Source: Oscillospiraceae bacterium (GTDB lineage: Bacteria > Bacillota > Clostridia > Oscillospirales > Ruminococcaceae). Taken from it: a stretch of 64,000 bases of DNA. Numbering within the stretch: the first letter of the stretch is position 1; the number at the start of each line of letters is the position of its first letter. Position numbers and translations under genes: made by a program. Of the stretch, positions 43,114-52,045 are shown piece after piece. Under the pieces are notes generated by a model. It was not told where the DNA came from and did no database searches. It worked only from the letters and a program-made list of their open reading frames with translations. Location of the stretch: positions 1 to 64,000 of the forward strand of contig CAAGBS010000016.1 in the NCBI GenBank assembly GCA_900768125.1. The letters run 5' to 3'.

Positions 43114-43526
43114 TATTTCGCAGACTGTTCGGGTGCGCGGCGGCAGTTTTCCAGCAGGTCTTTCAGCTGTGATATCGGGAAGAAGTATGCGGATTCGCTG
43201 TCGTCTTCCATTTCGATAACCAGGAGCGCCTTGGTGCCCCAGTCGTTGATCGTTATGCGGCGCACGGTCGAGCTTTTTCCGGTCTTTGTATTGATCGACT
43301 TCAGCAGGTCGTTCATGCGGACGAATCCGTGTATCCTGCCGCTGCTGCTCGTCCTGAAAGACAGCTTCTTCGCAAAGGGTCTCTCAATATCGATTATTAC
43401 CCGGATCTCTGTAATACCGCCGGGCAGTTCAGCTTCGGTGCGGTGTACCGTGCGGAACAGCTTTGTCGGAATGTAGTCCTCCAGCTTTACTGTCGGCGCG
43501 TCTGCGTAGTGCTGTGAATTAGCCAT
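43113..43526 (-). CDS. Hypothetical protein at the end of the pyrimidine catabolism operon
   Basis: 137 residues, no signal peptide or membrane segment. Beta-rich central part (ITEIRVIIDIERPFAKKLSF, SSTVRRITINDWGTKALLVIEM) and a short C-terminal helix. I do not recognise the family. It follows the aminotransferase by 19 bases and is the last gene before the terminator, so it may support the pathway or its regulation. Confidence 0.6.
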   Translation of the reverse strand: MANSQHYADAPTVKLEDYIPTKLFRTVHRTEAELPGGITEIRVIIDIERPFAKKLSFRTSSSGRIHGFVRMNDLLKSINTKTGKSSTVRRITINDWGTKALLVIEMEDDSESAYFFPISQLKDLLENCRRAPEQSAK

Positions 43527-43545
43527 GCTTCATCGATCCTTCCTG

Positions 43546-44868
43546 TTAAAGAGTTGCGTCCACCTCGGTGAGTACCTCATCGACCTTGACCATTTCCTCG
43601 CGGAGCTGTTCCGGAGTGATGATGAGCGGCGGGCATACGAGGATCATGTTCTCGTGGGAATATGTCATGAACTTCTTAGCCTTGAGCTTCTTGATGATAC
43701 CGCCCATAACGCCCAGCTTGTCGCCGCCGTATGGTACCAGCGGTTCTCTGGTCTCCTTGTCCTTTACAAGTTCTATCGCGGAGAACAGACCGATGTAGCG
43801 CACATCGCCAACGCACTTGTGCTTGGTCTTCAGTTCCTCAAGTATCTCGCCGAGCACCTTACCGCTGTTGTTTACGTTTTCGAGGATATTGTTGTCCTTG
43901 TAGTAGTTCAGGCAGGCAACTCCGGCTGCGCATGCGAGAGGGTGTCCGCTGTAGGTGAGTCCGCACTGCAGCACGTTGTCATCGAAATATTCGGCGATCT
44001 TCTTGCTGACTGCAACGCCGCCCAGCTGAACATATCCGCAGGTGACGCCTTTTGCGAAGCTGACGATATCAGGCTTTACGCCGAAGTTCTCGAACGCGAA
44101 CATCTTACCTGTGCGCCCGAATCCCGCCATTACCTCGTCGCATATCATCATGATGCCGAACTCGTCGCATATCTTACGCACGCCTGCAAGGTAGCCCTCC
44201 GGCGGGATAATGATACCGTTGGAGCCGGTGATGGTCTCCATTACGATGGCAGCGACTGTATCCGGACCCTCGTAGATGACCTGCTCGCGGAGCTTGTTCA
44301 CATAGTATTCGCTGTATTCTTTCTCGCTGGCGAACGGGAGGTTGTCGCGGTACATATACGGGTCGAAGAATTTCACAAAGCCGGGAATGCCGGGTTCCAG
44401 CGGGTATCTTCTCGGCTCGCCGGTGAGATTGCCTGCGCCGAACGTGGAGCCGTGATAGCTTCTGTAGCGGGAGAATACCTTTTTCCTGCCGGTGTACATT
44501 CTTGCCATCTTGATGGCGTTCTCGTTGGCGTCAGCGCCGCCGTTGGTGAAGAATACCTTTCCGATGTTGTCGGGCATGAGACCTACTACCATTTCGGCGA
44601 GCTTTGAGCGGCTCTCGCAGGCGTAGCTGGGACCTACGAAGCAGAACTTTTCAGCCTGTTCCTTGATAGCGTCGATGATGGGTCTGCACCCGAAGCCTAC
44701 GTTGAGGTTTACCAGCTGGCTGGACATGTCGGTGTAGCGGTTGCCGTCATAGTCCCAGAAATAGATGCCCTCGCCGCGTTCTACGGGGATAGGGTCAAGT
44801 CCCGCCTGCTTTGACCAGGACTGCAGATTATACTTGGTGTGGTTGGCTTTGATCTCAGTTGCATTCAT
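43546..44868 (-). CDS. Class III aminotransferase, probably beta-alanine:2-oxo acid
   Basis: 440 residues, fold-type I PLP enzyme. FTNGGADANENAIKMAR, IMMICDEVMAGFGRTGKMFA and the PLP lysine in IVSFAKGVTCGYVQLGG are the class III signatures. Set between the pyrimidine-degrading enzymes and PucR, it should convert beta-alanine (or beta-aminoisobutyrate from thymine) to the semialdehyde; the substrate is inferred from context. Overlaps pucR by 14 bases. Confidence 0.87.
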   Translation of the reverse strand: MNATEIKANHTKYNLQSWSKQAGLDPIPVERGEGIYFWDYDGNRYTDMSSQLVNLNVGFGCRPIIDAIKEQAEKFCFVGPSYACESRSKLAEMVVGLMPDNIGKVFFTNGGADANENAIKMARMYTGRKKVFSRYRSYHGSTFGAGNLTGEPRRYPLEPGIPGFVKFFDPYMYRDNLPFASEKEYSEYYVNKLREQVIYEGPDTVAAIVMETITGSNGIIIPPEGYLAGVRKICDEFGIMMICDEVMAGFGRTGKMFAFENFGVKPDIVSFAKGVTCGYVQLGGVAVSKKIAEYFDDNVLQCGLTYSGHPLACAAGVACLNYYKDNNILENVNNSGKVLGEILEELKTKHKCVGDVRYIGLFSAIELVKDKETREPLVPYGGDKLGVMGGIIKKLKAKKFMTYSHENMILVCPPLIITPEQLREEMVKVDEVLTEVDATL

Positions 44869-46066
44869 AAGAATCGTCCTCCATTATCAGCTTTGAGTTT
44901 TCCATATTGAGCAGTTCCTTTGCCCGGAAAGCCAGAAGCAGATTCATTTTATCCTCATCGCTGAAGTTGCTTGAGAGAAGCTCCCGGATCTGTTTCAGCT
45001 TGTAGTTCACCGTGTTGCGGTGAACTCCGAAGATATCCGCGGCTTCCTTTACGCTGCAGTCGTTTTCGAAGTAGCAGCGCAGCAGATCAGCGTAGTCGGT
45101 GTTGTTTTTTGCGTCGTAGTCGAGCAGCTTTCCGAGGGTGCTGTCCACATAATCCGAGAGGATACGTGAGCTTTCCACGCCGAAAAGCAGCTTGTAGACC
45201 CCGATGTCGTGATAGTGCATTACTGCGGCGTTTTTCATGGTCGCCAGCCGCATGGCGGATACAGCCTCGTGGTAGCAGGAATGTATCCCGCCGTACCCGA
45301 GACCGTTATCGGATATCCCGATGTGGACTCCGGTGGGTTCGGAGCAGCTTTCAGTGACCGCAGCCGCAAGCTGTTCGGCTAAGCGTTGAGCCTCCTGCGC
45401 GGTGAAGTGCTGCCGGACTATCACCAGGTAGTTCTCCTGAATGAATATGCATGAGGGATACTGGGTGCTGGCGCATATCTTACGCACCATGAACTTCATG
45501 CTGCGCCATTCGTCGCCGTTTCCCGGCTTGTCAGGGTGGGAAAGTTCGGCGGCAAGCAGCGTATATCCGCTCACGTCATGGAATCCCCGGCGCTCCAGCA
45601 CCGGCGCGTATCCGTCCCGCTGACCCGGCGCGAAGAACAGGTTTCTGAACGCTCCCGCAAGACTGGTCTCGCTTTCCTCGTTGCTGACTATCCGGTGGCA
45701 GAAATCGTAGGTCATGTCTATCAGCCGGACAGTCCACGGTACGGCGAACAGCGGGAGCGCGTTGTGCTCGCAGTATTCCGCGACCTCCTTCGGGACTGCG
45801 TTTATGTACGGTCCGATATTCACGACTATCCCGGCAACGCTGCGTTCTTTCAGGGAATGAACAAAATCCAGCAGCCAGGCGTTTCCCTTGTGCCCGATTC
45901 CGGTCGTGAATACCAGCTCGTTGCCGTGCATGAAGTCGGGCACCTCGCTGTCCTCTACGATATGCACCCATCTGACGAAGTTCTCCATGCCGCCCTTTCC
46001 GGCGATGAGCTTCATGCCATAGGTCTTTTCGGTGTTCGCGCACAATCTTGCGAGAGTGATAGCCAT
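44855..46066 (-). CDS. pucR: PucR-family transcriptional regulator
   Basis: 403 residues. N-terminal purine-catabolism PucR domain (about 8-125, with ELVFTTGIGHKG and PLFAVPW), a GGDEF-like central region and a C-terminal HTH: DLLRCYFENDCSVKEAADIFGVHRNTVNYKLKQI. Such regulators control purine and pyrimidine catabolism and usually activate. It lies in the middle of the operon it most likely controls. The TGTGCC-N2/3-GGCACA palindromes found upstream of the units are its likely sites. Confidence 0.92.
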   Translation of the reverse strand: MAITLARLCANTEKTYGMKLIAGKGGMENFVRWVHIVEDSEVPDFMHGNELVFTTGIGHKGNAWLLDFVHSLKERSVAGIVVNIGPYINAVPKEVAEYCEHNALPLFAVPWTVRLIDMTYDFCHRIVSNEESETSLAGAFRNLFFAPGQRDGYAPVLERRGFHDVSGYTLLAAELSHPDKPGNGDEWRSMKFMVRKICASTQYPSCIFIQENYLVIVRQHFTAQEAQRLAEQLAAAVTESCSEPTGVHIGISDNGLGYGGIHSCYHEAVSAMRLATMKNAAVMHYHDIGVYKLLFGVESSRILSDYVDSTLGKLLDYDAKNNTDYADLLRCYFENDCSVKEAADIFGVHRNTVNYKLKQIRELLSSNFSDEDKMNLLLAFRAKELLNMENSKLIMEDDSYECN

Positions 46067-46093
46067 AAATGCCCTCCTTTCATTGCTTTGATA

Positions 46094-47590
46094 CTAGTCT
46101 CTTGCGGGCTTCTTCACGCGTTTGCTGTGAGTGATGGAGCCGGTGGGGCAGACCAGCGTACACAGCAGGCAGCCCACGCAGTTTCCTCCGGTGAGGTGCG
46201 GCTTTCTGTCAGCGCCCAAAGCGATAGCCTGATGTCCGCCGTCCATGCAGGAGATATAGCACCTGCCGCAGCCGACACAGCTTTCCTTGCTGAACATCGG
46301 GTAGACCACGGTGCTGCGGTCTAGGTCGTCTGCCGGGACTATATTTTTCAGCGCAGAACCGGTCAGTTCCCTCAGCGCAGACATGCCCTTCGATCTCAGA
46401 TATGCCTGCGTTCCGGTGATGAGGTCGTCGATTATCCGGTAGCCGTACTGCATGACCGCAGTGGTTATCTGGATATTTTCGCAGCCTAGCGCGATAAATT
46501 CCAGCGCGTCATGCCAGCTTTCGATACCTCCGATACCGCTGAGCGGCATTCCGGAAAGCTCCGGACAGACCGCCATATCGTGAATGAATCTCAGCGCTAT
46601 CGGCTTCACCGCCTTTCCGGAGTACCCCGAAACTGAGCACTTTCCGTTCACGCTGGGGCAGGACACCATGCTGTCCAGGTCGATCCGCGTCAGGCTCTTG
46701 ACTGTATTTATCGCAGCAATGCCGTCCGCGCCGCCCTCCTTTGCAGCTATCGCCGGGACCTCCATGTTGCCGATGTTAGGGGTCATCTTCGCCAGCACCG
46801 GTAATTTGGTCCCGCGCTTTGCCGCCGCGGTGTACGCCCTTACCAGTTCCGGACTCTGCCCGACGTCGCTGCCAAGTCCCTTGCCGACCATCTGCGGGCA
46901 GGAGAAGTTGCACTCGATGATGTCGCAGCCAGCTTCTTCTGAAAGCCTTGCAAGCTCCGTCCATTCTTCCTCGGTGCTTCCCATTATCGAGGAAACTATC
47001 ACCTTGGTGGGGAAGTCGGTTTTCAGCCGTCTGAGTATTTCTAGGTTCTCTTTGAGCGGGTGGTCGGATATCTGCTCGAGGTTCTTGAAGCCTACGAACG
47101 GGGTGGATTCCTTGCCGATGGCGTCGAATCTCGGGGATACCTCGTCAGGCCTGATGAATCCTATCGTCTTGTAGACTATTCCTCCCCAGCCCGCTTTCAG
47201 CGCGTTCGCGCACATCTCGTAGCCGCTTGCCACGACAGACGAGGAGAGGAAGAACGGATTCTCGCACTTCACTCCGCAGAACTCCATCGAGAGATCTGCG
47301 GTGAGTTCCTCCGGCTTTATCGGCGCGGCGGATTCAAGCGATGCTTCCGCCATCTCGCGGATCTTCACCGGTGATTCGTAGTGCAGGCAGGCGTTTTCGC
47401 ATTCGCCGGAACAGCCGGCGCACTTCGCTGCTTCAATGTACCCCGCGCCGACCGCTTCGTTTTCGAATCTCACAGCCCTTACGAACCTTGCAGGATCGAA
47501 GCCCTTTGTGCACGCCGCCGTGCAGGGGGCGTCCGAGCACAGCATACAGCGTGCTGATTCATTGTTGAGTATCTGTTGTGCGTATTTCAT
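46094..47590 (-). CDS. preA: Dihydropyrimidine dehydrogenase, PreA-type subunit with N-terminal Fe-S extension
   Basis: 498 residues, about 85 longer than Escherichia coli PreA. The core (about 95-395) is the FMN TIM-barrel: FCGVKCENPFFLSSSVVA, ECNFSCPQM, SDVGQSPELV, GISGIGGIE-like PLSGIGGIESW. The C-terminus has two ferredoxin clusters (CVGCGRCYISC, CVGCLLCTLVCP). The extra N-terminus holds Cys15, 18, 23, 27 and 57, 60, 64, 68, resembling the first Fe-S domain of dihydropyrimidine dehydrogenase or PreT. No separate FAD/NAD(H) subunit PreT is encoded nearby. It reduces uracil or thymine to the dihydro form. Confidence 0.9.
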   Translation of the reverse strand: MKYAQQILNNESARCMLCSDAPCTAACTKGFDPARFVRAVRFENEAVGAGYIEAAKCAGCSGECENACLHYESPVKIREMAEASLESAAPIKPEELTADLSMEFCGVKCENPFFLSSSVVASGYEMCANALKAGWGGIVYKTIGFIRPDEVSPRFDAIGKESTPFVGFKNLEQISDHPLKENLEILRRLKTDFPTKVIVSSIMGSTEEEWTELARLSEEAGCDIIECNFSCPQMVGKGLGSDVGQSPELVRAYTAAAKRGTKLPVLAKMTPNIGNMEVPAIAAKEGGADGIAAINTVKSLTRIDLDSMVSCPSVNGKCSVSGYSGKAVKPIALRFIHDMAVCPELSGMPLSGIGGIESWHDALEFIALGCENIQITTAVMQYGYRIIDDLITGTQAYLRSKGMSALRELTGSALKNIVPADDLDRSTVVYPMFSKESCVGCGRCYISCMDGGHQAIALGADRKPHLTGGNCVGCLLCTLVCPTGSITHSKRVKKPARD

Positions 47591-47617
47591 GATGTTACCT
47601 CCTGCACGCGGTCTGAT

Positions 47618-48979
47618 TTATTTTGCCTTATGCCGTGCGCACTTTACGAATTTGCCCCAGCCGCGTTCGCCGACAAACTCGCCGTTGTCGAACACCAGCC
47701 TGCCTCTGGAGTAGGTCTGTACCGGATAGCCGTGCACCATTACGCCCTCCCAGATGGTATGGTCGCAGTCGGAGTGCATGTTCTCCTGATGGATGGTGAA
47801 ATCCTTTTCCGGGTCGTAGATAACGATGTCCGCGTCCTTACCGGGGGCTATCTCGCCCTTGTCGGTGCAGCCGAATATCCTTGCGGGATTTGCGGAGCAC
47901 AGTTCAACCGCCTTTTCGAAGCTGATAACGCCGTTGTTCGCCTTGCCGAGCATGTAGGGGTACATGTTCTCGATTCCCGCACAGCCGTTGGGTATCTTGC
48001 GGAAGTCGTTGAGTCCCCAGTCCTTTTCGCTCTGCTGGAATGGGCAGTGGTCGGTCGCGATGGTGTCGATATCGCCGCGCTTTATTGCTTCCCAGATTGC
48101 GTCCTGGGATTCCTGACCCTTCATAGGAGGTGAGCATACGAAGTTGCGGCCGTCTGAGCGCTTGTAGACATCGCTGGTGAACTCCAGGTACTGCGGGCAG
48201 GTCTCAGCGTAAATTTCAAGCCCCTCGTCCTTCGCCTTGGTTACTGCTTCCACACCCTGCCTGTTCGCAAGATGAACGATGTAAAGCGGAGCCTTTGCCG
48301 CCCTCGCAAGATTTATCGCGCGCTCGTCAGCCTCGCCCTCAACGAACTCGGGACGGCTCATGTAGTGATACCACGCGCTGGTCTTTTCCTCGCTGATGTA
48401 CTTCTCAGTCAGCGTGTTGACCAGTTCGTTGTTTTCGGCGTGTACCGCTATCAGCGCGCCGAACTCCTTGGATTTTGAAAGCAGCTGATAGAATACGCCG
48501 TCCTTTACGCCGAAGTCGTATACCATGAACACCTTGTAGGAGGTAACGCCGATATCGCAGGCGTCGTTTATGCTGTCGAGCAGTTCGCCGTGGATATCCT
48601 TGACGCCGATGTGGAAAGAGTAATCCACTGCTGCGTCAGGAGCTGCAAGAGCGTTTCTGCGCTCAAAGGTCTGGGTCATCGTCTCGTTGAAGTCCTGCAG
48701 CGCGAAGTCGAACACTGTGGTGGTGCCGCCGCAGGCCGCCGCACGGGTGCCCGCGAAGTAGTCGTCGGAGGATACCGTGCCGCCGAACGGCATTGCAAGA
48801 TGAGTGTGTGCGTCTATCGCACCGGGAAGCACCAGCTTGCCCTGCGCGTCAACTTCCTTTGCGCCGTCAGCGGGAAGCCCCAGCCCGACCGCTGCTATCT
48901 TGCCGTCCTTTACTGCAACATCAGCCCTGAACGAGCCTGTCGCATTCACGACCGTGCCGTTTCTGATGATCATATCCAT
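47618..48979 (-). CDS. hydA: Dihydropyrimidinase (D-hydantoinase family)
   Basis: 453 residues of amidohydrolase fold. DAHTHLAMPFGG gives the metal-binding HxH, SYKVFMVYDFG the carbamylated lysine, HAENNELV and HLANRQG further metal ligands and ATDHCPF the catalytic Asp. It opens dihydrouracil to N-carbamoyl-beta-alanine. Context with PreA and the carbamoylase supports dihydropyrimidine rather than other hydantoins. Confidence 0.94.
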   Translation of the reverse strand: MDMIIRNGTVVNATGSFRADVAVKDGKIAAVGLGLPADGAKEVDAQGKLVLPGAIDAHTHLAMPFGGTVSSDDYFAGTRAAACGGTTTVFDFALQDFNETMTQTFERRNALAAPDAAVDYSFHIGVKDIHGELLDSINDACDIGVTSYKVFMVYDFGVKDGVFYQLLSKSKEFGALIAVHAENNELVNTLTEKYISEEKTSAWYHYMSRPEFVEGEADERAINLARAAKAPLYIVHLANRQGVEAVTKAKDEGLEIYAETCPQYLEFTSDVYKRSDGRNFVCSPPMKGQESQDAIWEAIKRGDIDTIATDHCPFQQSEKDWGLNDFRKIPNGCAGIENMYPYMLGKANNGVISFEKAVELCSANPARIFGCTDKGEIAPGKDADIVIYDPEKDFTIHQENMHSDCDHTIWEGVMVHGYPVQTYSRGRLVFDNGEFVGERGWGKFVKCARHKAK

Positions 48980-49016
48980 AAGAAAACCTCCTTATAATTT
49001 GTGTTGGCAAAACCTG

Positions 49017-49066
49017 TTTGTCGGAAAACCAGCCGGAGCGTTCTCCGCCTGGCTTTCCGACAAACC
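49017..49066. repeat. Long inverted repeat between hydA and the binding-protein gene
   Basis: GTTTGTCGGAAA...CCAG..CGGAGCG-ttct-CCGCCTGG..TTTCCGACAAAC forms a stem of about 22 bp with a four-base loop. It is not followed by a clear T-run on either strand. Within the operon it may adjust mRNA stability so the binding protein is made in excess. Confidence 0.75.
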
Positions 49067-49134
49067 CTCGCTGGTGCGGGGGTCTGCCGTGAATGAAACC
49101 TTATTATTTACTTTGGGAATGGGAAATCTTTAAG

Positions 49135-50319
49135 TTAACCGCCGTAGTTGGAGTTCTTGTAAACCAGTACCAGACCGGATCTCTGATATACCTGAGCGAC
49201 CTCCAGCAGATCCATGCCGCCGGCGTTTGCGTTGATGAGGTTGGATACCCATGTTACGCCGAAATCGACTGTGCCGTTGTATACTGCGGTGGTCTCGGAG
49301 ATGTCGCCGCCGCCGGAGATGATGTCAACGGTGAGACCTACCTCATCGTAGTAGCCCTTTGCCTGAGCAACGTAGTAGCCCATGAACTGAGCCTGCGGCA
49401 GCCATTTCAGCTGTACGGAAACGGAGGTCTTTTCGGGAGCGCCGTCAGTTTCCGGGTCGTAGGCGAGGAAATCAGTGCTGCGGATATCGTCAAGCGTCAG
49501 GGAAGAGAGCTTGTCCTTTGCGGCGCTGTCCTCGAGAATGATGTACTGCTTTGCGAGGTCGAGGGTCTGCTGCATAGCGGCTTCGTCCATGTTGCCCACG
49601 TCAGCGGCGGAAACGGAATTGCCGTTCATATCTGTAGTCACCAGCTTTGCGACCTCGGAAGCCATGTACGCCTGGTGATCGGCGGAGACGGAGGAGCCAG
49701 CCTCAAATACGATCTCAGCGGCTTCGTCCGGGTGCTCGCATGCGTAAGCCCAGCCCTTCATTGAAGCGGAAACGAACGCCTTTACGGTATTCGGATTTGC
49801 CTCTGCGAACGCCTTGGAGGTGAACAGATTATCCTCCAGCATGGCAACGCCCTCGTCGTTCATGTCGATGACGCTTACCGAGTCGCCGTAGCCGTAGCCG
49901 CCGTCATAGCTGTTCTTAACAAGACCGAGTTCGTTGTATGTCATTGCGGAAGCCAGCTTTACGCTGTCGCTGTCGAACTGGTCCATTGTGAAATCCTGTG
50001 TGATATAGTCGGTGGGAAGTCCGTACTTAGTCAGCAGCGCCTGTATCTCATACTCATTGCCGAGACCCCAGTTGCCTACAGTGCTTTCAGCCGATGCGGA
50101 CTTTATGATATCCTCGCTGGTCATCGCGCCGGTGGATTCTGCTGCGGAGCTTTCCTCAGCCGCGGAGCTGCTGTCCGCTGCGGTAGTGCCGGAAGTAGAG
50201 GAGCTTTCAGCCGCGCTGGACGATGAACCGGAAGTTCCGCCGGAACAAGCGGTAAGCTGAACGCATGCCATCAGTGCCGCTGCACCTGCCAGTAATATTC
50301 TTTTTCTTTCTGCTTTCAT
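49135..50319 (-). CDS. Circularly permuted NMT1/THI5-like substrate-binding lipoprotein
   Basis: 394 residues. Lipobox LTAC (Cys25) and a Ser/Ala/Glu-rich linker (26-66). Ordinary members start with a segment like VQLKWLPQAQFMGYYVAxxKGxY and later have VGNWGLGNEYEI. Here the order is reversed: VGNWGLGNEYEIQALL stands at 81-96 and SVQLKWLPQAQFMGYYVAQ at 301-319, with the protein ending SGLVLVYKNSNYGG, exactly where the normal protein continues into the other half. The breakpoint is at the hinge between the lobes. It should still bind a pyrimidine-related ligand for the ABC permeases encoded upstream. Confidence 0.85.
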   Translation of the reverse strand: MKAERKRILLAGAAALMACVQLTACSGGTSGSSSSAAESSSTSGTTAADSSSAAEESSAAESTGAMTSEDIIKSASAESTVGNWGLGNEYEIQALLTKYGLPTDYITQDFTMDQFDSDSVKLASAMTYNELGLVKNSYDGGYGYGDSVSVIDMNDEGVAMLEDNLFTSKAFAEANPNTVKAFVSASMKGWAYACEHPDEAAEIVFEAGSSVSADHQAYMASEVAKLVTTDMNGNSVSAADVGNMDEAAMQQTLDLAKQYIILEDSAAKDKLSSLTLDDIRSTDFLAYDPETDGAPEKTSVSVQLKWLPQAQFMGYYVAQAKGYYDEVGLTVDIISGGGDISETTAVYNGTVDFGVTWVSNLINANAGGMDLLEVAQVYQRSGLVLVYKNSNYGG

Positions 50320-50370
50320 AGTGTGTACCTGCCTTTCTTATACCTTTTGTTCTATACTAAACGGAAGCGC

Positions 50371-51171
50371 TTACGCCTTTCTCCGTTTTAGCACTATTCT
50401 TTCGACCAGCATGAGAACGATATACATTCCTATGCCTATCGCACATGCTACTGCGATGTAAGCCCACGCCGTGGGGTACTGTCCCTTGACTATGTTTTCA
50501 CGTATCTGCCGTCCCACGCCAACCGTGTCTTCGGCGAAGTATTCAGTTACCAGCGCGCCGATGACGCTCGCCGGAACGCTCACCCTCAGCGCCGTGAAGA
50601 CGTAGGGAAGCGAGTTCGGAAGCCTCAGCTTGGTAAAAACCACTATCTTCGGAGCCGCGTAGGAGGTCATCAGATCCTCGGAGAACGGCTTCAGTTCAGT
50701 CAGCCCGCGGAATGCATTTACGCTCATCGCGGCGGTGCAGGAGATGGTGACTACGATTATCTTTGCAAGCGTGCTGCGGACTGAAACATCGTTGCTGACG
50801 TCGCGCGTCCAGTTGTTTATAACAGGCGCGAGAGCCACTATCGGTATCGCGTTGAACGCGGAAACTATCGTAAGTCCGCCTGCGCCCCACTTGCGGAATA
50901 TCGAAGCCACGACTGCTATCAGATATCCCAGCACGCTTCCTGCCGCGAGACCGCCCAGCGCAACTATAAGAGTCATCTGGACCTGGCTGCCGATGCCGTC
51001 CTTGTTCTGGGATATTATCTCGCTTATTCGTGTTGGAAGCGGGAGAGTTATCGTATCTGTGCCCAGCCAGGAATGCAGCACCTGCGTCTGCCACAGCACG
51101 AATATGATAACTCCGAACAGCAGCGGAAGCCCTGCGCTTGAAAGCACGCTCAGCCATTTTTTTGTTTTCAT
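50371..51171 (-). CDS. ABC transporter permease (SsuC/ThiX-like)
   Basis: 266 residues, six membrane segments. The binding-protein-dependent permease loop DLMTSYAAPKIVVFTKLRLPN (EAA-type motif) near 175-195 contacts the ATPase. It forms a heterodimer with the next permease and imports the ligand of the permuted lipoprotein, inferred to be uracil, thymine, a ureide or a similar compound. Confidence 0.9.
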   Translation of the reverse strand: MKTKKWLSVLSSAGLPLLFGVIIFVLWQTQVLHSWLGTDTITLPLPTRISEIISQNKDGIGSQVQMTLIVALGGLAAGSVLGYLIAVVASIFRKWGAGGLTIVSAFNAIPIVALAPVINNWTRDVSNDVSVRSTLAKIIVVTISCTAAMSVNAFRGLTELKPFSEDLMTSYAAPKIVVFTKLRLPNSLPYVFTALRVSVPASVIGALVTEYFAEDTVGVGRQIRENIVKGQYPTAWAYIAVACAIGIGMYIVLMLVERIVLKRRKA

Positions 51172-51182
51172 GATATCCCTCC

Positions 51183-52034
51183 TCAGTCGCTGGTCTTGTT
51201 TCTCTTATACGGACAGAGCAGCTTTTCGATAAGCCCCATCAGCACGAAGCTGAGAATGCCTATCAGCGCGCTTATCAGCACGATATCCCAGAAAACCAGG
51301 CGCGTCATGCCGCCTTTCAGGGACTGCGACAGCATACAGCCGAGACCGTTGCCGCCCTGCAGGGTATCGACGAGTATCGAAGCGGTTATCGCCATCGGGG
51401 CTGAAATTTTCAGTCCGGTGAAGAAGTAGGGGATACACGCCGGGATAAGCGTCTTGGTGTAAAGCTGGAACTTGTTCGCCGCGTAGCTGTACATCAGTTC
51501 GTGCTTTTCCTTTTCGACTGACCGGAATCCGGCGAGCACGTTCGTTGACACGGGGTAGAAAGTCAGAATCGCAGCGATGACTATTCTTGCGGAATTGATA
51601 TCGCCGGTTATCGAGAGGATTACCGGAGCCATGCCGAGAATAGGTATCATCTGAATTATCATCAGATACGGAAACGCTATCTTCTCGACCACCCGCGAGA
51701 GATTCATCAGCAGTGCGAGTATGTAGCCGGTCACGATACCGGTCAGGAAGCCTATCCCCGCACGCGAGAGCGTTTCACCGCACGCCGTGCCGATAAGCTC
51801 TATCATCGTCATTTTTCCGGTGACTTTCTTATCGCTGAAGAACGAACCGATTATTTCATACAGGTGCGGCAGCACATTGACGGGGGTGCGCTTCGTTGCC
51901 GCAACTATACATGCGAATATCTCCCAGACGACCACTATTCCGAGTATCCACACCAGCGTTACCATGTGTTTTGAGTGAACGAAGCGTTTCAGAGCCGGGA
52001 GAGGACCCCTGCGCGCTTTCTTTGCAGTTGTCAT
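51183..52034 (-). CDS. ABC transporter permease (SsuC/ThiX-like)
   Basis: 283 residues, six to seven membrane segments, EAA loop HELMYSYAANKFQLYTKTLIPA. Partner of the other permease, 11 bases downstream. An N-terminal basic stretch (KKARRGPLPALKRF) precedes the first segment. Confidence 0.9.
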   Translation of the reverse strand: MTTAKKARRGPLPALKRFVHSKHMVTLVWILGIVVVWEIFACIVAATKRTPVNVLPHLYEIIGSFFSDKKVTGKMTMIELIGTACGETLSRAGIGFLTGIVTGYILALLMNLSRVVEKIAFPYLMIIQMIPILGMAPVILSITGDINSARIVIAAILTFYPVSTNVLAGFRSVEKEKHELMYSYAANKFQLYTKTLIPACIPYFFTGLKISAPMAITASILVDTLQGGNGLGCMLSQSLKGGMTRLVFWDIVLISALIGILSFVLMGLIEKLLCPYKRNKTSD

Positions 52035-52045
52035 GATATCCCTCC

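Noticed and set aside
43525..44607. 360-residue open frame antisense to the aminotransferase
   Set aside because: Shadow of a highly conserved gene on the other strand.
46094..47590. Loss of the active-site Cys in PreA
   Set aside because: The loop SDVGQSPELV differs from the mammalian enzyme but, from memory, it is the normal bacterial PreA sequence.
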